Assembly (NCBI RefSeq): GCF_000622405.1
Contig: NZ_JASF01000005.1
Location: forward strand, 186,001-250,000
Length of the DNA: 64,000 bases
Origin: Sulfitobacter donghicola DSW-25 = KCTC 12864 = JCM 14565
Lineage (GTDB): Bacteria > Pseudomonadota > Alphaproteobacteria > Rhodobacterales > Rhodobacteraceae
Direction: 5' to 3'
Positions 38,487 through 47,207 of the stretch are shown here, piece by piece. Numbering within the stretch: position 1 is the stretch's first letter; the number at the start of each line of letters is the position of its first letter. The translations under genes were made by a program, and so were the position numbers. Below the pieces are notes generated by a model that saw only the letters and a program-made list of their open reading frames with translations, did no database searches and was not told the origin of the DNA.

Positions 38487-39896
38487 ATGAGCGCTAATGC
38501 AGACCTGATCAAACGCATCAAGGACGAGGAAATCGACTATGTCGATATCCGTTTCACAGACACACGCGGCAAGCTGCAGCACGTGACAATCGTCAACGAT
38601 CTGGTAGACGAAGATTTCCTCGAAGAGGGCTTCATGTTTGACGGCTCCTCCATCGCGGGTTGGAAATCCATCGAAGCATCCGACATGAAACTGATGCCCG
38701 ACGCGTCCACAGCCTATATCGACCCCTTCTATGCTGAAAAAACAATCTGCATCCACTGCTCTATCGTTGAGCCAGACACAGGCGAAGCTTATGAGCGTGA
38801 CCCACGCGGCACAGCACAAAAAGCCGAAGCATACCTGAAGTCTTCCGGTATCGGTGATGTTGCCTACATGGGCCCAGAAGCTGAATTCTTCCTGTTCGAC
38901 AACGTCAAGTTCTCCAACAGCATCAACAAAGTATCCTACGAAGTTGATGCGTCTGACGCGTCTTGGAACACAGACACAGACTATGAAATGGGCAACATGG
39001 GCCACCGCCCTGGCCTCAAAGGCGGCTACTTCCCCGTCAACCCAACAGACGAATCCCAAGACCTGCGTGCTGAAATGCTTTCCACTATGAAGCGTTTGGG
39101 CATGAAAGTTGACAAGCACCACCACGAAGTGGCCTCCTGTCAGCACGAGCTGGGCCTGATCTTTGGTTCCGTGACCGAACAAGCGGACGAGCTGCAGAAA
39201 TACAAATACGTGATCCACAACGTGGCGCATGCATACGGTAAATCCGCAACCTTTATGCCAAAGCCAGTCTATGGCGACAACGGTTCCGGCATGCACGTGA
39301 ACATGTCCATCTGGAAAGACGGCAAGCCACTCTTCGCAGGCGACAAATACGCCGACCTGTCACAAGAAGCGCTGTATTTCATCGGCGGCATCCTGTCCCA
39401 CGCAAAAGCACTGAACGCTTTCACAAACCCATCCACAAACAGCTACAAGCGTTTGATCCCGGGCTTTGAAGCACCAGTTCTGCGCGCCTACTCTGCACGT
39501 AACCGTTCCGGTTGTGTACGTATCCCATGGACAGAATCCCCCAAAGCCAAGCGCGTTGAGGCACGTTTCCCTGATCCAGCAGCCAACCCATACCTGTGCT
39601 TCTCTGCACTGTTGATGGCTGGCCTTGACGGTATCAAAAACAAGATCGATCCAGGCGAAGCCATGGATAAGAACCTGTATGACCTGCCTGCAGAAGAGCT
39701 GGCCGATATCCCAACTGTTTGTGGTTCCCTGCGCGAAGCGCTGGACGAGCTGCAAAAAGATATGGACTTCCTGCTGGCTGGCGACGTGTTCACCAAAGAC
39801 CAGATCGAAGGCTACATCGAGCTGAAGATGGAAGAAGTGCACACATATGAGCACACGCCACACCCAGTTGAGTTTGGCATGTACTACAGCTGCTAA
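38487..39896 (+). CDS. glnA: Glutamine synthetase type I (GlnA)
   Basis: Assimilates ammonia into glutamine; dodecameric GSI-beta enzyme, 469 aa. [18 protein letters not shown] near 49-66, the Glu ligands in [20 protein letters not shown] and the adenylylation site Tyr398 in NLYDLPAEE are present, so activity is expected to be controlled by GlnE/GlnB. It would take up ammonia released by the urease encoded 8-12 kb away. Confidence 0.98.
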   Translation: MSANADLIKRIKDEEIDYVDIRFTDTRGKLQHVTIVNDLVDEDFLEEGFMFDGSSIAGWKSIEASDMKLMPDASTAYIDPFYAEKTICIHCSIVEPDTGEAYERDPRGTAQKAEAYLKSSGIGDVAYMGPEAEFFLFDNVKFSNSINKVSYEVDASDASWNTDTDYEMGNMGHRPGLKGGYFPVNPTDESQDLRAEMLSTMKRLGMKVDKHHHEVASCQHELGLIFGSVTEQADELQKYKYVIHNVAHAYGKSATFMPKPVYGDNGSGMHVNMSIWKDGKPLFAGDKYADLSQEALYFIGGILSHAKALNAFTNPSTNSYKRLIPGFEAPVLRAYSARNRSGCVRIPWTESPKAKRVEARFPDPAANPYLCFSALLMAGLDGIKNKIDPGEAMDKNLYDLPAEELADIPTVCGSLREALDELQKDMDFLLAGDVFTKDQIEGYIELKMEEVHTYEHTPHPVEFGMYYSC

Positions 39897-39916
39897 TTGC
39901 ACTGACATAGTTTTGG

Positions 39917-39947
39917 AAAGGGCGTCCCAATCGGGCGCCCTTTTTTT
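39917..39947 (+). terminator. Terminator of glnB-glnA
   Basis: AAAGGGCG / CGCCCTTT stem with inner CCC/GGG pairs, followed by seven T residues. Confidence 0.9.
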
Positions 39948-40046
39948 GGTCAAGCTCCACAGCTTTCTTGGTCTGGCCCTATTGCCGCCCGATTGCGCAG
40001 CTAACCCTAGGTTCAAGGCCTAGAGGTAGCGAGCAGGGGCAAATCC

Positions 40047-40445
40047 ATGCAAGACGATTTTGAAAAGCGGATGAAGCGCATAAATGCGCGCAGGACTACG
40101 CCGCCGCCGCTGCCCCCTGCCGCCCCAAAGGGTCCGCCGCCTCTACCAAAACCCCAGCGCAAAAGGTCTAAGGTTTTTCTAATCGGCATCGCTGTGACCG
40201 TTGTGCTGGTTGTCGGCATTGGTAGCATCGGCACGGCTTACTACTCGGGAATAAGTGGTCTGCTTGGGACTGATCTAAAGGGATCGATGGCCAGTATTCT
40301 GTCGTCGGATGGTCCAAGCCCCCTTGGCAGTAAACTCGCCAAGGACGCCAAGATGGCCTATATTCTAAACAGGTATGAATCTGGCAAAATTACCAAAGAA
40401 GAGGCGGTAAAGATGCTTCACGATGCGGGAATTGAACTACGCTAG
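40047..40445 (+). CDS. Proline-rich single-pass membrane protein of unknown function
   Basis: 132 aa. A basic N-terminus (DDFEKRMKRINARR) is followed by a proline-rich stretch (TTPPPLPPAAPKGPPPLPKP), a transmembrane helix at about 43-65 (VFLIGIAVTVVLVVGIGSIG), and a C-terminal domain ending in a helix of SHOCT-like appearance (LNRYESGKITKEEAVKMLHDAG). Topology is probably cytoplasmic N-terminus, outside C-terminus. I do not recognise the family. Confidence 0.75.
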   Translation: MQDDFEKRMKRINARRTTPPPLPPAAPKGPPPLPKPQRKRSKVFLIGIAVTVVLVVGIGSIGTAYYSGISGLLGTDLKGSMASILSSDGPSPLGSKLAKDAKMAYILNRYESGKITKEEAVKMLHDAGIELR

Positions 40446-40574
40446 CGCCCCCTCATCACAAGCCCGAGAGGTGTGCTGCTTTTCCCCTGCACCGCGAATT
40501 TTCCCCGCAACTCGGGGCTTTGCAACCCTCAGTTACTGCGTTAACCTCTCCCGAACTGTATTTCAGGGAAAAAA

Positions 40575-41381
40575 ATGATGCATTTTGCAAAGAAACTTGT
40601 GCTTGCTGGCACGTTTATAGGTCTGTTCGCCACCCCAACCCTCGCTGCGCAATGTGGTAACGATGCTGGTGGGTTTAACGCATGGAAATCCGCCTTTGCT
40701 GCCGAGGCGAAAAAGGCTGGCGTCAAACAGCGCGGCCTTGATGCGCTTGCCAGCGCCCAATACGCCACAGGAACGATCAAGGCGGACCGCAACCAGAAAT
40801 CTTTCAAATACACGCTTGATAAATTCATGAAAGTGCGCGGCTCAGCGACTATCATCAGCCAAGGCCGCAAACGCAAGGCCAGCAATGCAGGCCTGTTTAA
40901 TGCGTTGGAAAAGCAATACGGCGTGCCAGCGGGTGTTCTTTTGGCAATCCACGGGATGGAAACCGGCTTTGGCGGCTTTATGGGCAGCTCCAAAATTGTA
41001 TCAGCGATCACCACGCTGGCCTATGACTGCCGCCGCTCGGATTTCTTTGTGCCACATGCTGTTGGCGCGTTGATGTTGGTTGATCAGGGATCAATCACCA
41101 GCAACACCAAAGGCGCCAAACACGGCGAATTGGGCCACACACAATTCCTTCCCGGCAATGCGCTGCGCTATGGCGTAGATGGCAATGGCGATGGCCGTGT
41201 TGATCTGTACAACCAGACCGATGCGATGGCTTCGACTGCGAATTTCTTGCGTAAAAAGGGCTGGAAACCTGGCCAAGGTTACCAAGAAGGCCAGCCGAAC
41301 TTTAAGGTGATCAAGCAGTGGAATGCTGCAACGGTCTACCAGCAAGCGATTGCAATTATGGGCGCCAAGATCGACGGCTAA
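40575..41381 (+). CDS. Lytic murein transglycosylase, MltB-like
   Basis: 268-aa secreted murein hydrolase with a signal peptide (MMHFAKKLVLAGTFIGLFAT, cleavage near Ala24). The catalytic Glu lies in IHGMETGFGGFMG near residue 130, the MltB-type position, followed by GELGHTQFLPGNALRYGVDG, where the GHTQF segment resembles the GAMQ substrate loop. DGNGDGRVDLYN looks like the EF-hand-like calcium loop known from Slt35/MltB. It lacks a lipobox, so it is soluble or loosely attached in the periplasm. Confidence 0.88.
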   Translation: MMHFAKKLVLAGTFIGLFATPTLAAQCGNDAGGFNAWKSAFAAEAKKAGVKQRGLDALASAQYATGTIKADRNQKSFKYTLDKFMKVRGSATIISQGRKRKASNAGLFNALEKQYGVPAGVLLAIHGMETGFGGFMGSSKIVSAITTLAYDCRRSDFFVPHAVGALMLVDQGSITSNTKGAKHGELGHTQFLPGNALRYGVDGNGDGRVDLYNQTDAMASTANFLRKKGWKPGQGYQEGQPNFKVIKQWNAATVYQQAIAIMGAKIDG

Positions 41382-41409
41382 GCCCCCTTACTGATCTGAA
41401 ATGTCACAC

Positions 41410-41437
41410 AGACCCCGGCCCTTTGCGGTCGGGGTCT
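41410..41437 (+). terminator. Terminator after the lytic transglycosylase gene
   Basis: AGACCCCG / CGGGGTCT 8-bp stem with a 12-base loop; only a short T stretch follows. Confidence 0.6.
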
Positions 41438-41601
41438 TGCGTTGTGGGGGGATGCACCCTATCTGGGCATCAAGGGTCAGGCCCCTGCCGTTCGCAATTT
41501 GGTGAAGTCCTGTCAAAAACATTCAAGTCCTCAACCACACCGATACGTGGTCCTTAGGCAACGCGAACACCTCAAGACGCACGCAATTGGAGTGATGGAC
41601 A

Positions 41602-42027
41602 ATGACACAAATACCCTCCCGCGATGTGCTGAAAGCACAGGCAAAACGCCTGCGCGCGGATATGAAAGAAAAAGGCACAGAAATGACCCATGCCGCCTCG
41701 CTGGAAACAGTGGCGCATCAATGGGGCATGCGCGATTGGAACACGCTGGCGGCAAAAGCTGATGTGAGTGAGATCCAATGGTACCCTGGGCAACGGGTTT
41801 CGGGCCGTTACCTTGGCCACAAGTTTGACGGGATCATCAAGGCTGCGCGCCTTGCCTCGTCGGGGTTTTGGTCTTTGACGGTTCGGTTTGATGAAGCTGT
41901 TGATGTGGTGGAGTCCCAGCTCTTTACCTCGTTGCGTCAGCAGATCAACACAACCGTTAACGCCCAAGGGGTATCGCCCCAAAAAACATCAGATGGGCAA
42001 CCGCATATGGTGTTGAACACCCCTTAA
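41602..42027 (+). CDS. Glyoxalase-8-like small protein (unknown function)
   Basis: 141 aa. The N-terminal 55 residues (IPSRDVLKAQAKRLRADM, then THAASLETVAHQWGMRDWNT) match the pattern of a small domain found in many alphaproteobacterial proteins annotated as glyoxalase superfamily (Glyoxalase_8). The C-terminal half (YPGQRVSGRYLGHKF) looks like a small beta-barrel. No metal-binding set of a true glyoxalase is apparent. No signal peptide or membrane segment. Confidence 0.7.
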   Translation: MTQIPSRDVLKAQAKRLRADMKEKGTEMTHAASLETVAHQWGMRDWNTLAAKADVSEIQWYPGQRVSGRYLGHKFDGIIKAARLASSGFWSLTVRFDEAVDVVESQLFTSLRQQINTTVNAQGVSPQKTSDGQPHMVLNTP

Positions 42028-42061
42028 ACGGACTGCGCGCCAGTACTTGCTGGCGCGCATT

Positions 42062-42790
42062 TTACGTGCGCACCACATAGGTGTGGATCGAAAAAACAAC
42101 GGCCTGTGAAATCGGCATCCGCACAAGGCATTGCCGTTCGGATCGGATAAATGGCGCTGCTGTTTCGTCTGGGGTAATGCGGCGCGGGCTGCTGGCTGAG
42201 CGTGGCTGGTGCAGCTCTGGGTCGTCATACCACAGGCGGTTAAACCGCCACAAAGGCCGCCCGACCCGCACACCATCAAACAGCCGCTGTACCCGTTTGG
42301 CAAGTTGCGCATCGTATTCTTCGACGGGTTCATGTATCGCGATCAAAGGCTTACCCGCCTTTTCCGCCAGCCTCCAACTAGCGGGGAAACACAACACAGC
42401 CCCCACCAGCACATGTTCATCGCCTTCTTTGCGCAGCAGGCAAAAGTCTTCTTGAACCAATTGCCCTAGCGTTTTTAATGGCGCATGGCGGTCTATCGTA
42501 ACGTCGCGCCCATCGGGGCATGTCACCCGCCCATGGCCAAGCGAAAACCCCAAGTCAGGCAATAGTGGTAGCACCTCATCCAGCAGTTCCTGCCCAACGG
42601 CAAGCGCGCTAGGGTCCATCCACAGCACATCCCCTGTCTGATGTTCGATCAGCTCCAAACGCCGCTGCATTTGCGCGCCGTAGGCTTCATCGACGCGCAA
42701 CCAGTCGTGCGGCGCGGCCGGCGCAATACCGGGAAGGCTAACCTGCGCGGTCATCTCTTCGGGAAGGGTATCTTGAACAATCTCGGTCAT
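42062..42790 (-). CDS. DUF3445 family protein (haem-dependent oxidative N-demethylase-like)
   Basis: 242-aa protein of the DUF3445 family, whose studied member is the haem subunit of a dimethylamine oxidative N-demethylase. Typical family segments are DWLRVDEAYGAQMQRRLELI, QEDFCLLRKEGDEHVLVGA, LCFPASWRLAEKAGKPL, IHEPVEEYDAQLAKRV and RLFDGVRVGRPLWRFN. The haem site cannot be assigned by eye. It is divergent from dddP, and partner subunits of the demethylase are not present here, so the reaction is uncertain. Confidence 0.8.
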   Translation of the reverse strand: MTEIVQDTLPEEMTAQVSLPGIAPAAPHDWLRVDEAYGAQMQRRLELIEHQTGDVLWMDPSALAVGQELLDEVLPLLPDLGFSLGHGRVTCPDGRDVTIDRHAPLKTLGQLVQEDFCLLRKEGDEHVLVGAVLCFPASWRLAEKAGKPLIAIHEPVEEYDAQLAKRVQRLFDGVRVGRPLWRFNRLWYDDPELHQPRSASSPRRITPDETAAPFIRSERQCLVRMPISQAVVFSIHTYVVRT

Positions 42791-42860
42791 ATCGCTTCAT
42801 ACCCCGCCCCCCAACCAGAGGCAAAAGCGACATCTCTGCGTGTCGTATTTCGCAATGCAT

Positions 42861-42881
42861 GCGTGCAAATTTGCGGCACGC
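42861..42881. promoter_or_regulatory. Dyad upstream of dddP
   Basis: GCGTGC ... GCACGC encloses the smaller palindrome GCAAATTTGC (42865-42874), 23-43 bases before the dddP start. Possible regulator site for dddP or a leader hairpin. Confidence 0.35.
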
Positions 42882-42903
42882 TGGGGCAAAGGGAGCCATA
42901 AAA

Positions 42904-44253
42904 ATGAACAACCATTACCGTGAAACCCGAAAAATTGACCCATCCAAAGGCGCTGACCTGCCTGACGGCTCGCCCAATGACGCGAACCGCGTGGAAATTG
43001 GCCCAACTCAGTTGGCTTTTCGCGAATGGGAGGCCGCGGGACTGGGCCTGCCCAACCTGACCAAGATGCGTGAATACCGTTGGAAGAGGCTGACCCAGCA
43101 CATCGTTGATCGGGGCTATGGCGGGTTGCTGATGTTTGATCCGCTCAACATTCGCTATGCGACCGACAGCACGAATATGCAGCTGTGGAACACCCACAAC
43201 CCGTTTCGCGCCGTCTTGCTGTGTGCAGATGGGTATATGGTGATCTGGGATTATAAAAACTCACCCTTCCTAAGCGAATTCAACCCCTTAGTCCGCGAAC
43301 AACGATCAGGTGCAGACCTGTTCTATTTCGATCGCGGAGACAAGATCGGTGAAGCTGCTGACGTATTGGCCAAGGAAATTCACGCGCTGATCCAACAACA
43401 TGGCGGCGGTGAAAAGCGGCTGGCCGTGGATAAGATCATGCTGCACGGGCTGCGATCACTTGAGCGGGCCGGTTTCGAAGTCATGGACGGTGAGGAAGTC
43501 ACAGAAAAATCCCGCAGCATCAAAGGCCCCGATGAAATCCTAGCCATGCGTTGCGCCAGCCATGCCTGTGAGGTTTCGGTACGTGCGATGGAGGATTTTG
43601 CCCGCGCGCATGTCCCTCTTGGCCAGACTTCGGAGGATGACATCTGGGCGGTTCTCCACGCCGAAAACATCCGCCGTGGAGGCGAGTGGATCGAAACGCG
43701 GCTGCTTTCCTCTGGTCCGCGCACGAACCCGTGGTTTCAGGAATGCGGGCCTCGGATCGTGCAGAACAATGAAATCATCAGTTTTGATACGGATCTGGTG
43801 GGCAGTTACGGCATTTGCGTGGATATCTCGCGTAGTTGGTGGATCGGCGATCAATCCCCCCCGCCCGATATGGTTTACGCGATGCAACACGGGGTCGAGC
43901 ATATCATGCAGAACATGCAAATGCTTAAACCCGGTGTGATGATCCCAGAACTGTCGGCAAACACGCATGTCTTGGACGCGCAATTTCAGGCGCAGAAATA
44001 CGGCTGCCTGATGCATGGCGTGGGCCTGTGTGACGAATGGCCGTTAGTCGCCTACCCCGACAAACTGGTCGAGGGTGCCTATGATTACCCGCTAGAGGCG
44101 GGCATGGTGCTGTGTGTCGAGGCTTTGGTCAGCCCTGAAGGGGGCGATTTTTCCATCAAATTAGAGGATCAGGTTTTGATCACCGAAGACGGGTTTGAGA
44201 ACCTCACCAAATATCCATTTGATGAGGCGTTGATGGGCGGCAGCGCCAGCTAA
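42904..44253 (+). CDS. dddP: DMSP lyase DddP (M24 metallopeptidase-like)
   Basis: Cleaves dimethylsulfoniopropionate to dimethyl sulfide plus acrylate; cytoplasmic dimer of the creatinase/M24 fold. The ATG at 42904 (MNNHYRETRKIDPS) has AGGGAG upstream and matches DddP N-termini, giving 449 aa. All six metal ligands known for Roseovarius DddP fall at the same residue numbers: Asp295, Asp297, Asp307, His371, Glu406 and Glu421 (SFDTD, CVDIS, LMHGVG, CVEAL, KLEDQ). Sequence similarity recalled to characterised DddP is high over the whole length, which distinguishes it from creatinase or Xaa-Pro peptidase. It ends one base from the converging PLP-enzyme gene. Confidence 0.95.
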   Translation: MNNHYRETRKIDPSKGADLPDGSPNDANRVEIGPTQLAFREWEAAGLGLPNLTKMREYRWKRLTQHIVDRGYGGLLMFDPLNIRYATDSTNMQLWNTHNPFRAVLLCADGYMVIWDYKNSPFLSEFNPLVREQRSGADLFYFDRGDKIGEAADVLAKEIHALIQQHGGGEKRLAVDKIMLHGLRSLERAGFEVMDGEEVTEKSRSIKGPDEILAMRCASHACEVSVRAMEDFARAHVPLGQTSEDDIWAVLHAENIRRGGEWIETRLLSSGPRTNPWFQECGPRIVQNNEIISFDTDLVGSYGICVDISRSWWIGDQSPPPDMVYAMQHGVEHIMQNMQMLKPGVMIPELSANTHVLDAQFQAQKYGCLMHGVGLCDEWPLVAYPDKLVEGAYDYPLEAGMVLCVEALVSPEGGDFSIKLEDQVLITEDGFENLTKYPFDEALMGGSAS

Positions 44254-44254
44254 C

Positions 44255-45409
44255 CTATTGGCCCAGCGCCTGCGCCAGATCATCGATCAAATCACCCGCA
44301 TCCTCGATCCCGACGGACATGCGCAGCAGACCTTCGGGGATTCCTGTGTGCGGCTCAATCGTGTGGCGATGCTCGACCAGACTTTCGACGCCGCCCAGCG
44401 ATGTGGCGGGGTGAAACAGCTGCAACCGTTTCACCGCGCCCAGCGCCTTTTCTGCCCCGCCCTTCACAACAAATGACACCAGCGACCCATAGCCGCCCTT
44501 CATCTGCTGGCTGGCCAAGGCATGGCCATCGTGGGTTGGCAATCCGGGATAGAGAACGGTTTCCACGCTGGGATGATCGCTGAGGTATTCTGCCAGTTTC
44601 ATTGCATTGGCCGACATCCGCTCCACCCGCAGCGGCAAAGTGCGCATCCCGCGCATGAGCAGCCACGCCTCAAACGGCCCCAAAACCGCACCCGCGGCGT
44701 TACGATCATTGCGGATGGCTTGCCATATGTCGCTTTGCGCGTCCCGACAGCTCAGCGCGCCGGCCAATACATCCGAATGGCCATTCAGGGCTTTGGTGGC
44801 GGAATGCATGACGATATCCGCACCAAAGGATAATCCTTGCGTGATTATTGGTGTCGCCGTTGTCAGATCGGCGACCAATACACCCCCCGCCGCATGCACA
44901 GCTTGCGCGCAGGCTTGTAGGTCAACAATGCGCAACCAAGGGTTTGAGGGGGTTTCGACCCATGCCAGCGCTGGCTTGTGCTCGGCGCAGGCGGCTTGGA
45001 ATGAGGCGGTGTCGGCGGCCTCTACCTCGATCAAGGTGATGTCGCGGCGGGCGCAAAAATCGCGAATCCATGCGGTAGTGCCCCAATAGATCTGCGATTG
45101 AACCAACACGCTCGCCCCTGTCGCGAGTGTTCGAAATACGGCGGCGACGGCGGCCATACCCGACGGGAAAACCATCGCATCGGCTGCGCCCTCTAGCTGG
45201 GCCAGTATTTTTTCGGCCATTTGGCCGTTTGGCGCATGGGAACGTGAATACACATTGCCGTCAACAGCCGGTTCATAGTTGTCATCGCGGACAAAAGTTG
45301 TCGCGGGATGAATGGGAGGGACAACCCCCCCTGTTGCATCATCCAGCAAACCAGCCGCCTGAGCAGCAACGGTTGCGGGTTTGAAATTTTCCATTTTTTT
45401 CGGGGACAT
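44255..45409 (-). CDS. PLP-dependent Cys/Met metabolism enzyme (cystathionine gamma-synthase/lyase family)
   Basis: 384 aa from the ATG at 45409 (MSPKKMENFKPATVAAQAAG), which has GGAG upstream; an in-frame start at 45457 is less likely. Family features: YSRSHAPNGQMAEKILAQLEGA, FPSGMAA, the PLP-binding Lys in HSATKALNGHSDVLAGAL, and LGGVESLVEHRHTIEP near the C-terminus. The loop with the PLP-nitrogen Asp reads VADLTTATP rather than the common VDNTxATP. Which of cystathionine synthase, cystathionine lyase or methionine gamma-lyase it is cannot be decided by eye; a role in methionine sulfur handling next to dddP is inference. Confidence 0.87.
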   Translation of the reverse strand: MSPKKMENFKPATVAAQAAGLLDDATGGVVPPIHPATTFVRDDNYEPAVDGNVYSRSHAPNGQMAEKILAQLEGAADAMVFPSGMAAVAAVFRTLATGASVLVQSQIYWGTTAWIRDFCARRDITLIEVEAADTASFQAACAEHKPALAWVETPSNPWLRIVDLQACAQAVHAAGGVLVADLTTATPIITQGLSFGADIVMHSATKALNGHSDVLAGALSCRDAQSDIWQAIRNDRNAAGAVLGPFEAWLLMRGMRTLPLRVERMSANAMKLAEYLSDHPSVETVLYPGLPTHDGHALASQQMKGGYGSLVSFVVKGGAEKALGAVKRLQLFHPATSLGGVESLVEHRHTIEPHTGIPEGLLRMSVGIEDAGDLIDDLAQALGQ

Positions 45410-45573
45410 GGCAAGGGCTCCGCAGTGTTTCACAGCCAAGGCTGTTTGTCGGGACACTAGGCTGTGCCAAAGCTGCGTGCAAACAATCTGTCACGCCCCC
45501 GTGAAGCCTGTGACAATCCCTTGAACCTTCCGCGCCCTTGCGCCACCTTTATCCTGAAAAAAGGAGGCACAGC

Positions 45574-46791
45574 ATGGTCGCCCAACGCATTACATTCCCC
45601 GGACATGACGGATCACAGCTATCTGCTCGTTTGGATTTACCTACTGGACCGCATGTTGCGACAGCAATTTTTGCGCATTGCTTTACCTGTGGCAAAGACA
45701 TCCCCGCAGCACGCCGAATTGCCGCGCGTCTGGCGGCCATGGGGATTGCTGTATTACGGTTTGATTTCACGGGCCTTGGCCATTCCGAAGGCGAGTTTGA
45801 GAACACCTCCTTTTCCAGCAACGTCGATGATCTGATTGCTGCTGCAACTTGGTTGGCACAGGAAAAGATGCCCCCGAGCCTGCTGATTGGCCATTCATTG
45901 GGCGGGGCCGCGGTGATCAAGGCGGCCAGCATGTTAGACGGCATCAAAGCGGTGGCGACCGTCGGCGCCCCGTTTGACCCAACCCATGTGCGACACCACT
46001 TTGCCGATGCGCTGCCTGAAATCGCAGAAAAAGGCTCTGCCAAGGTTTCCTTGGGCGGGCGACCGTTTTCCATTGGAAAGACCTTTATCCAAGACACAGG
46101 CGCCGAGGTTTTGACCCATGTGCTGGGGCATTTGAACGCTGCTTTGCTGGTCATGCATGCGCCGCTGGATCAGGTGGTCAGCGTGGATAGCGCCGCGCAG
46201 ATTTTCATGGCCGCCAAACACCCCAAAAGCTTTGTTTCACTGGATAATGCCGATCACCTGATCACCAAAGCAGACGATGCAGAATACGTGGCCGAGATGA
46301 TCGCCTCATGGTCCACCCGCTATATCGACCGCCCGCTTCCTGCGCCCCCCATCGGCACGCCCGAAGGTATCGTACGTGTGAGCGAGGCAGACCCTGCCGG
46401 TTTCTTGCAAGACATTACATCAGGCAGCAATGTTCACCTGCTGGCGGATGAGCCACTGGCCTATGGGGGCACCAATAGAGGCATGTCACCCTATGGGTTC
46501 CTCTCGGCCAGCCTCGGGGCCTGTACCTCGATGACGATCCGTATGTATGCGCGCCGCAAGGAGTGGCCGTTGGAAAATGTGCGCGTTGATGTGAGCCACG
46601 ACAAGGTCCACGCGCAAGACGCCGCAACTGGCGCTCAGGACAAAATCGACAATTTTGTGCGATCGATCACCCTTACGGGCCCTGAACTGACTGCCGAGCA
46701 GCGCGAGAGGCTGCTTGAAATCGCAGATCGCTGCCCCGTTCACCGCACGCTCGAGCGTTCTTCGACGGTTACGACCTCTTTTGCGGATTAA
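45574..46791 (+). CDS. Bifunctional alpha/beta-hydrolase / OsmC-family protein
   Basis: 405-aa fusion. Residues about 1-255 form an alpha/beta hydrolase (FAHCFTCGKDIPAARRIAARL, FDFTGLGHSEGEFENTSFSS, nucleophile elbow LIGHSLGGAA with Ser near 112, and VVSVDSAAQIFMAAKHPKSF). Residues about 265-405 form an OsmC/Ohr-like peroxidase with the two peroxidatic cysteines in SASLGACTSMTIRMYA and CPVHRTL. AAGGAGG precedes the ATG at 45574. The combination probably couples ester hydrolysis with thiol-dependent hydroperoxide reduction. This fusion is known in proteobacteria but the substrate is unknown. It overlaps the converging small gene by four bases. Confidence 0.88.
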   Translation: MVAQRITFPGHDGSQLSARLDLPTGPHVATAIFAHCFTCGKDIPAARRIAARLAAMGIAVLRFDFTGLGHSEGEFENTSFSSNVDDLIAAATWLAQEKMPPSLLIGHSLGGAAVIKAASMLDGIKAVATVGAPFDPTHVRHHFADALPEIAEKGSAKVSLGGRPFSIGKTFIQDTGAEVLTHVLGHLNAALLVMHAPLDQVVSVDSAAQIFMAAKHPKSFVSLDNADHLITKADDAEYVAEMIASWSTRYIDRPLPAPPIGTPEGIVRVSEADPAGFLQDITSGSNVHLLADEPLAYGGTNRGMSPYGFLSASLGACTSMTIRMYARRKEWPLENVRVDVSHDKVHAQDAATGAQDKIDNFVRSITLTGPELTAEQRERLLEIADRCPVHRTLERSSTVTTSFAD

Positions 46792-47126
46792 TCAACAAAG
46801 GCCCCTTCGGTGATTTCCCCCAAGGGTCCGATAAAACGAATGTGGCCTGCTTTGCCTTCCATGTCATAGCAGGCCCAAATATCTTGAGGGGGCCAGAGGC
46901 TGCAATATTGATCACCGCGCACCGCCCAATAGCCCCAGCTATCGCGCCCCGCATTGTACAGCGTCTTGCCGGATGCGCGGAATTCTTGCCAAGCGGTTTC
47001 ATATTGAACGCGCTGATCCGTCAAGGTTTCGCTGATCTGTGCTCCGCTCATCGAATGCCAATGATCCTCCTGTGCCAGCGCGGCAGATGCCGTCAAAGCC
47101 AGATATAATGGAATAATAAGCCGCAT
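46788..47126 (-). CDS. Small secreted protein of unknown function
   Basis: 112 aa with a signal peptide (MRLIIPLYLALTASAALA, cleavage before QEDHW). The mature part has two cysteines in YCSLWPPQDIWACY, likely a disulfide, plus Trp-rich segments (DSWGYWAVRGDQYCSLWPP) and GHIRFIGPLGEITEGAF. Probably periplasmic. I do not recognise the family. Its 3' end overlaps the hydrolase-OsmC gene by four bases. Confidence 0.78.
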   Translation of the reverse strand: MRLIIPLYLALTASAALAQEDHWHSMSGAQISETLTDQRVQYETAWQEFRASGKTLYNAGRDSWGYWAVRGDQYCSLWPPQDIWACYDMEGKAGHIRFIGPLGEITEGAFVD

Positions 47127-47207
47127 CAGCGCTCTCTCACCTTGTTCTTCAACCCTGCACAGTCTATTGCGCCCCTGTCCCTTGCATAGTCACAAAAAGG
47201 TGTTCCG

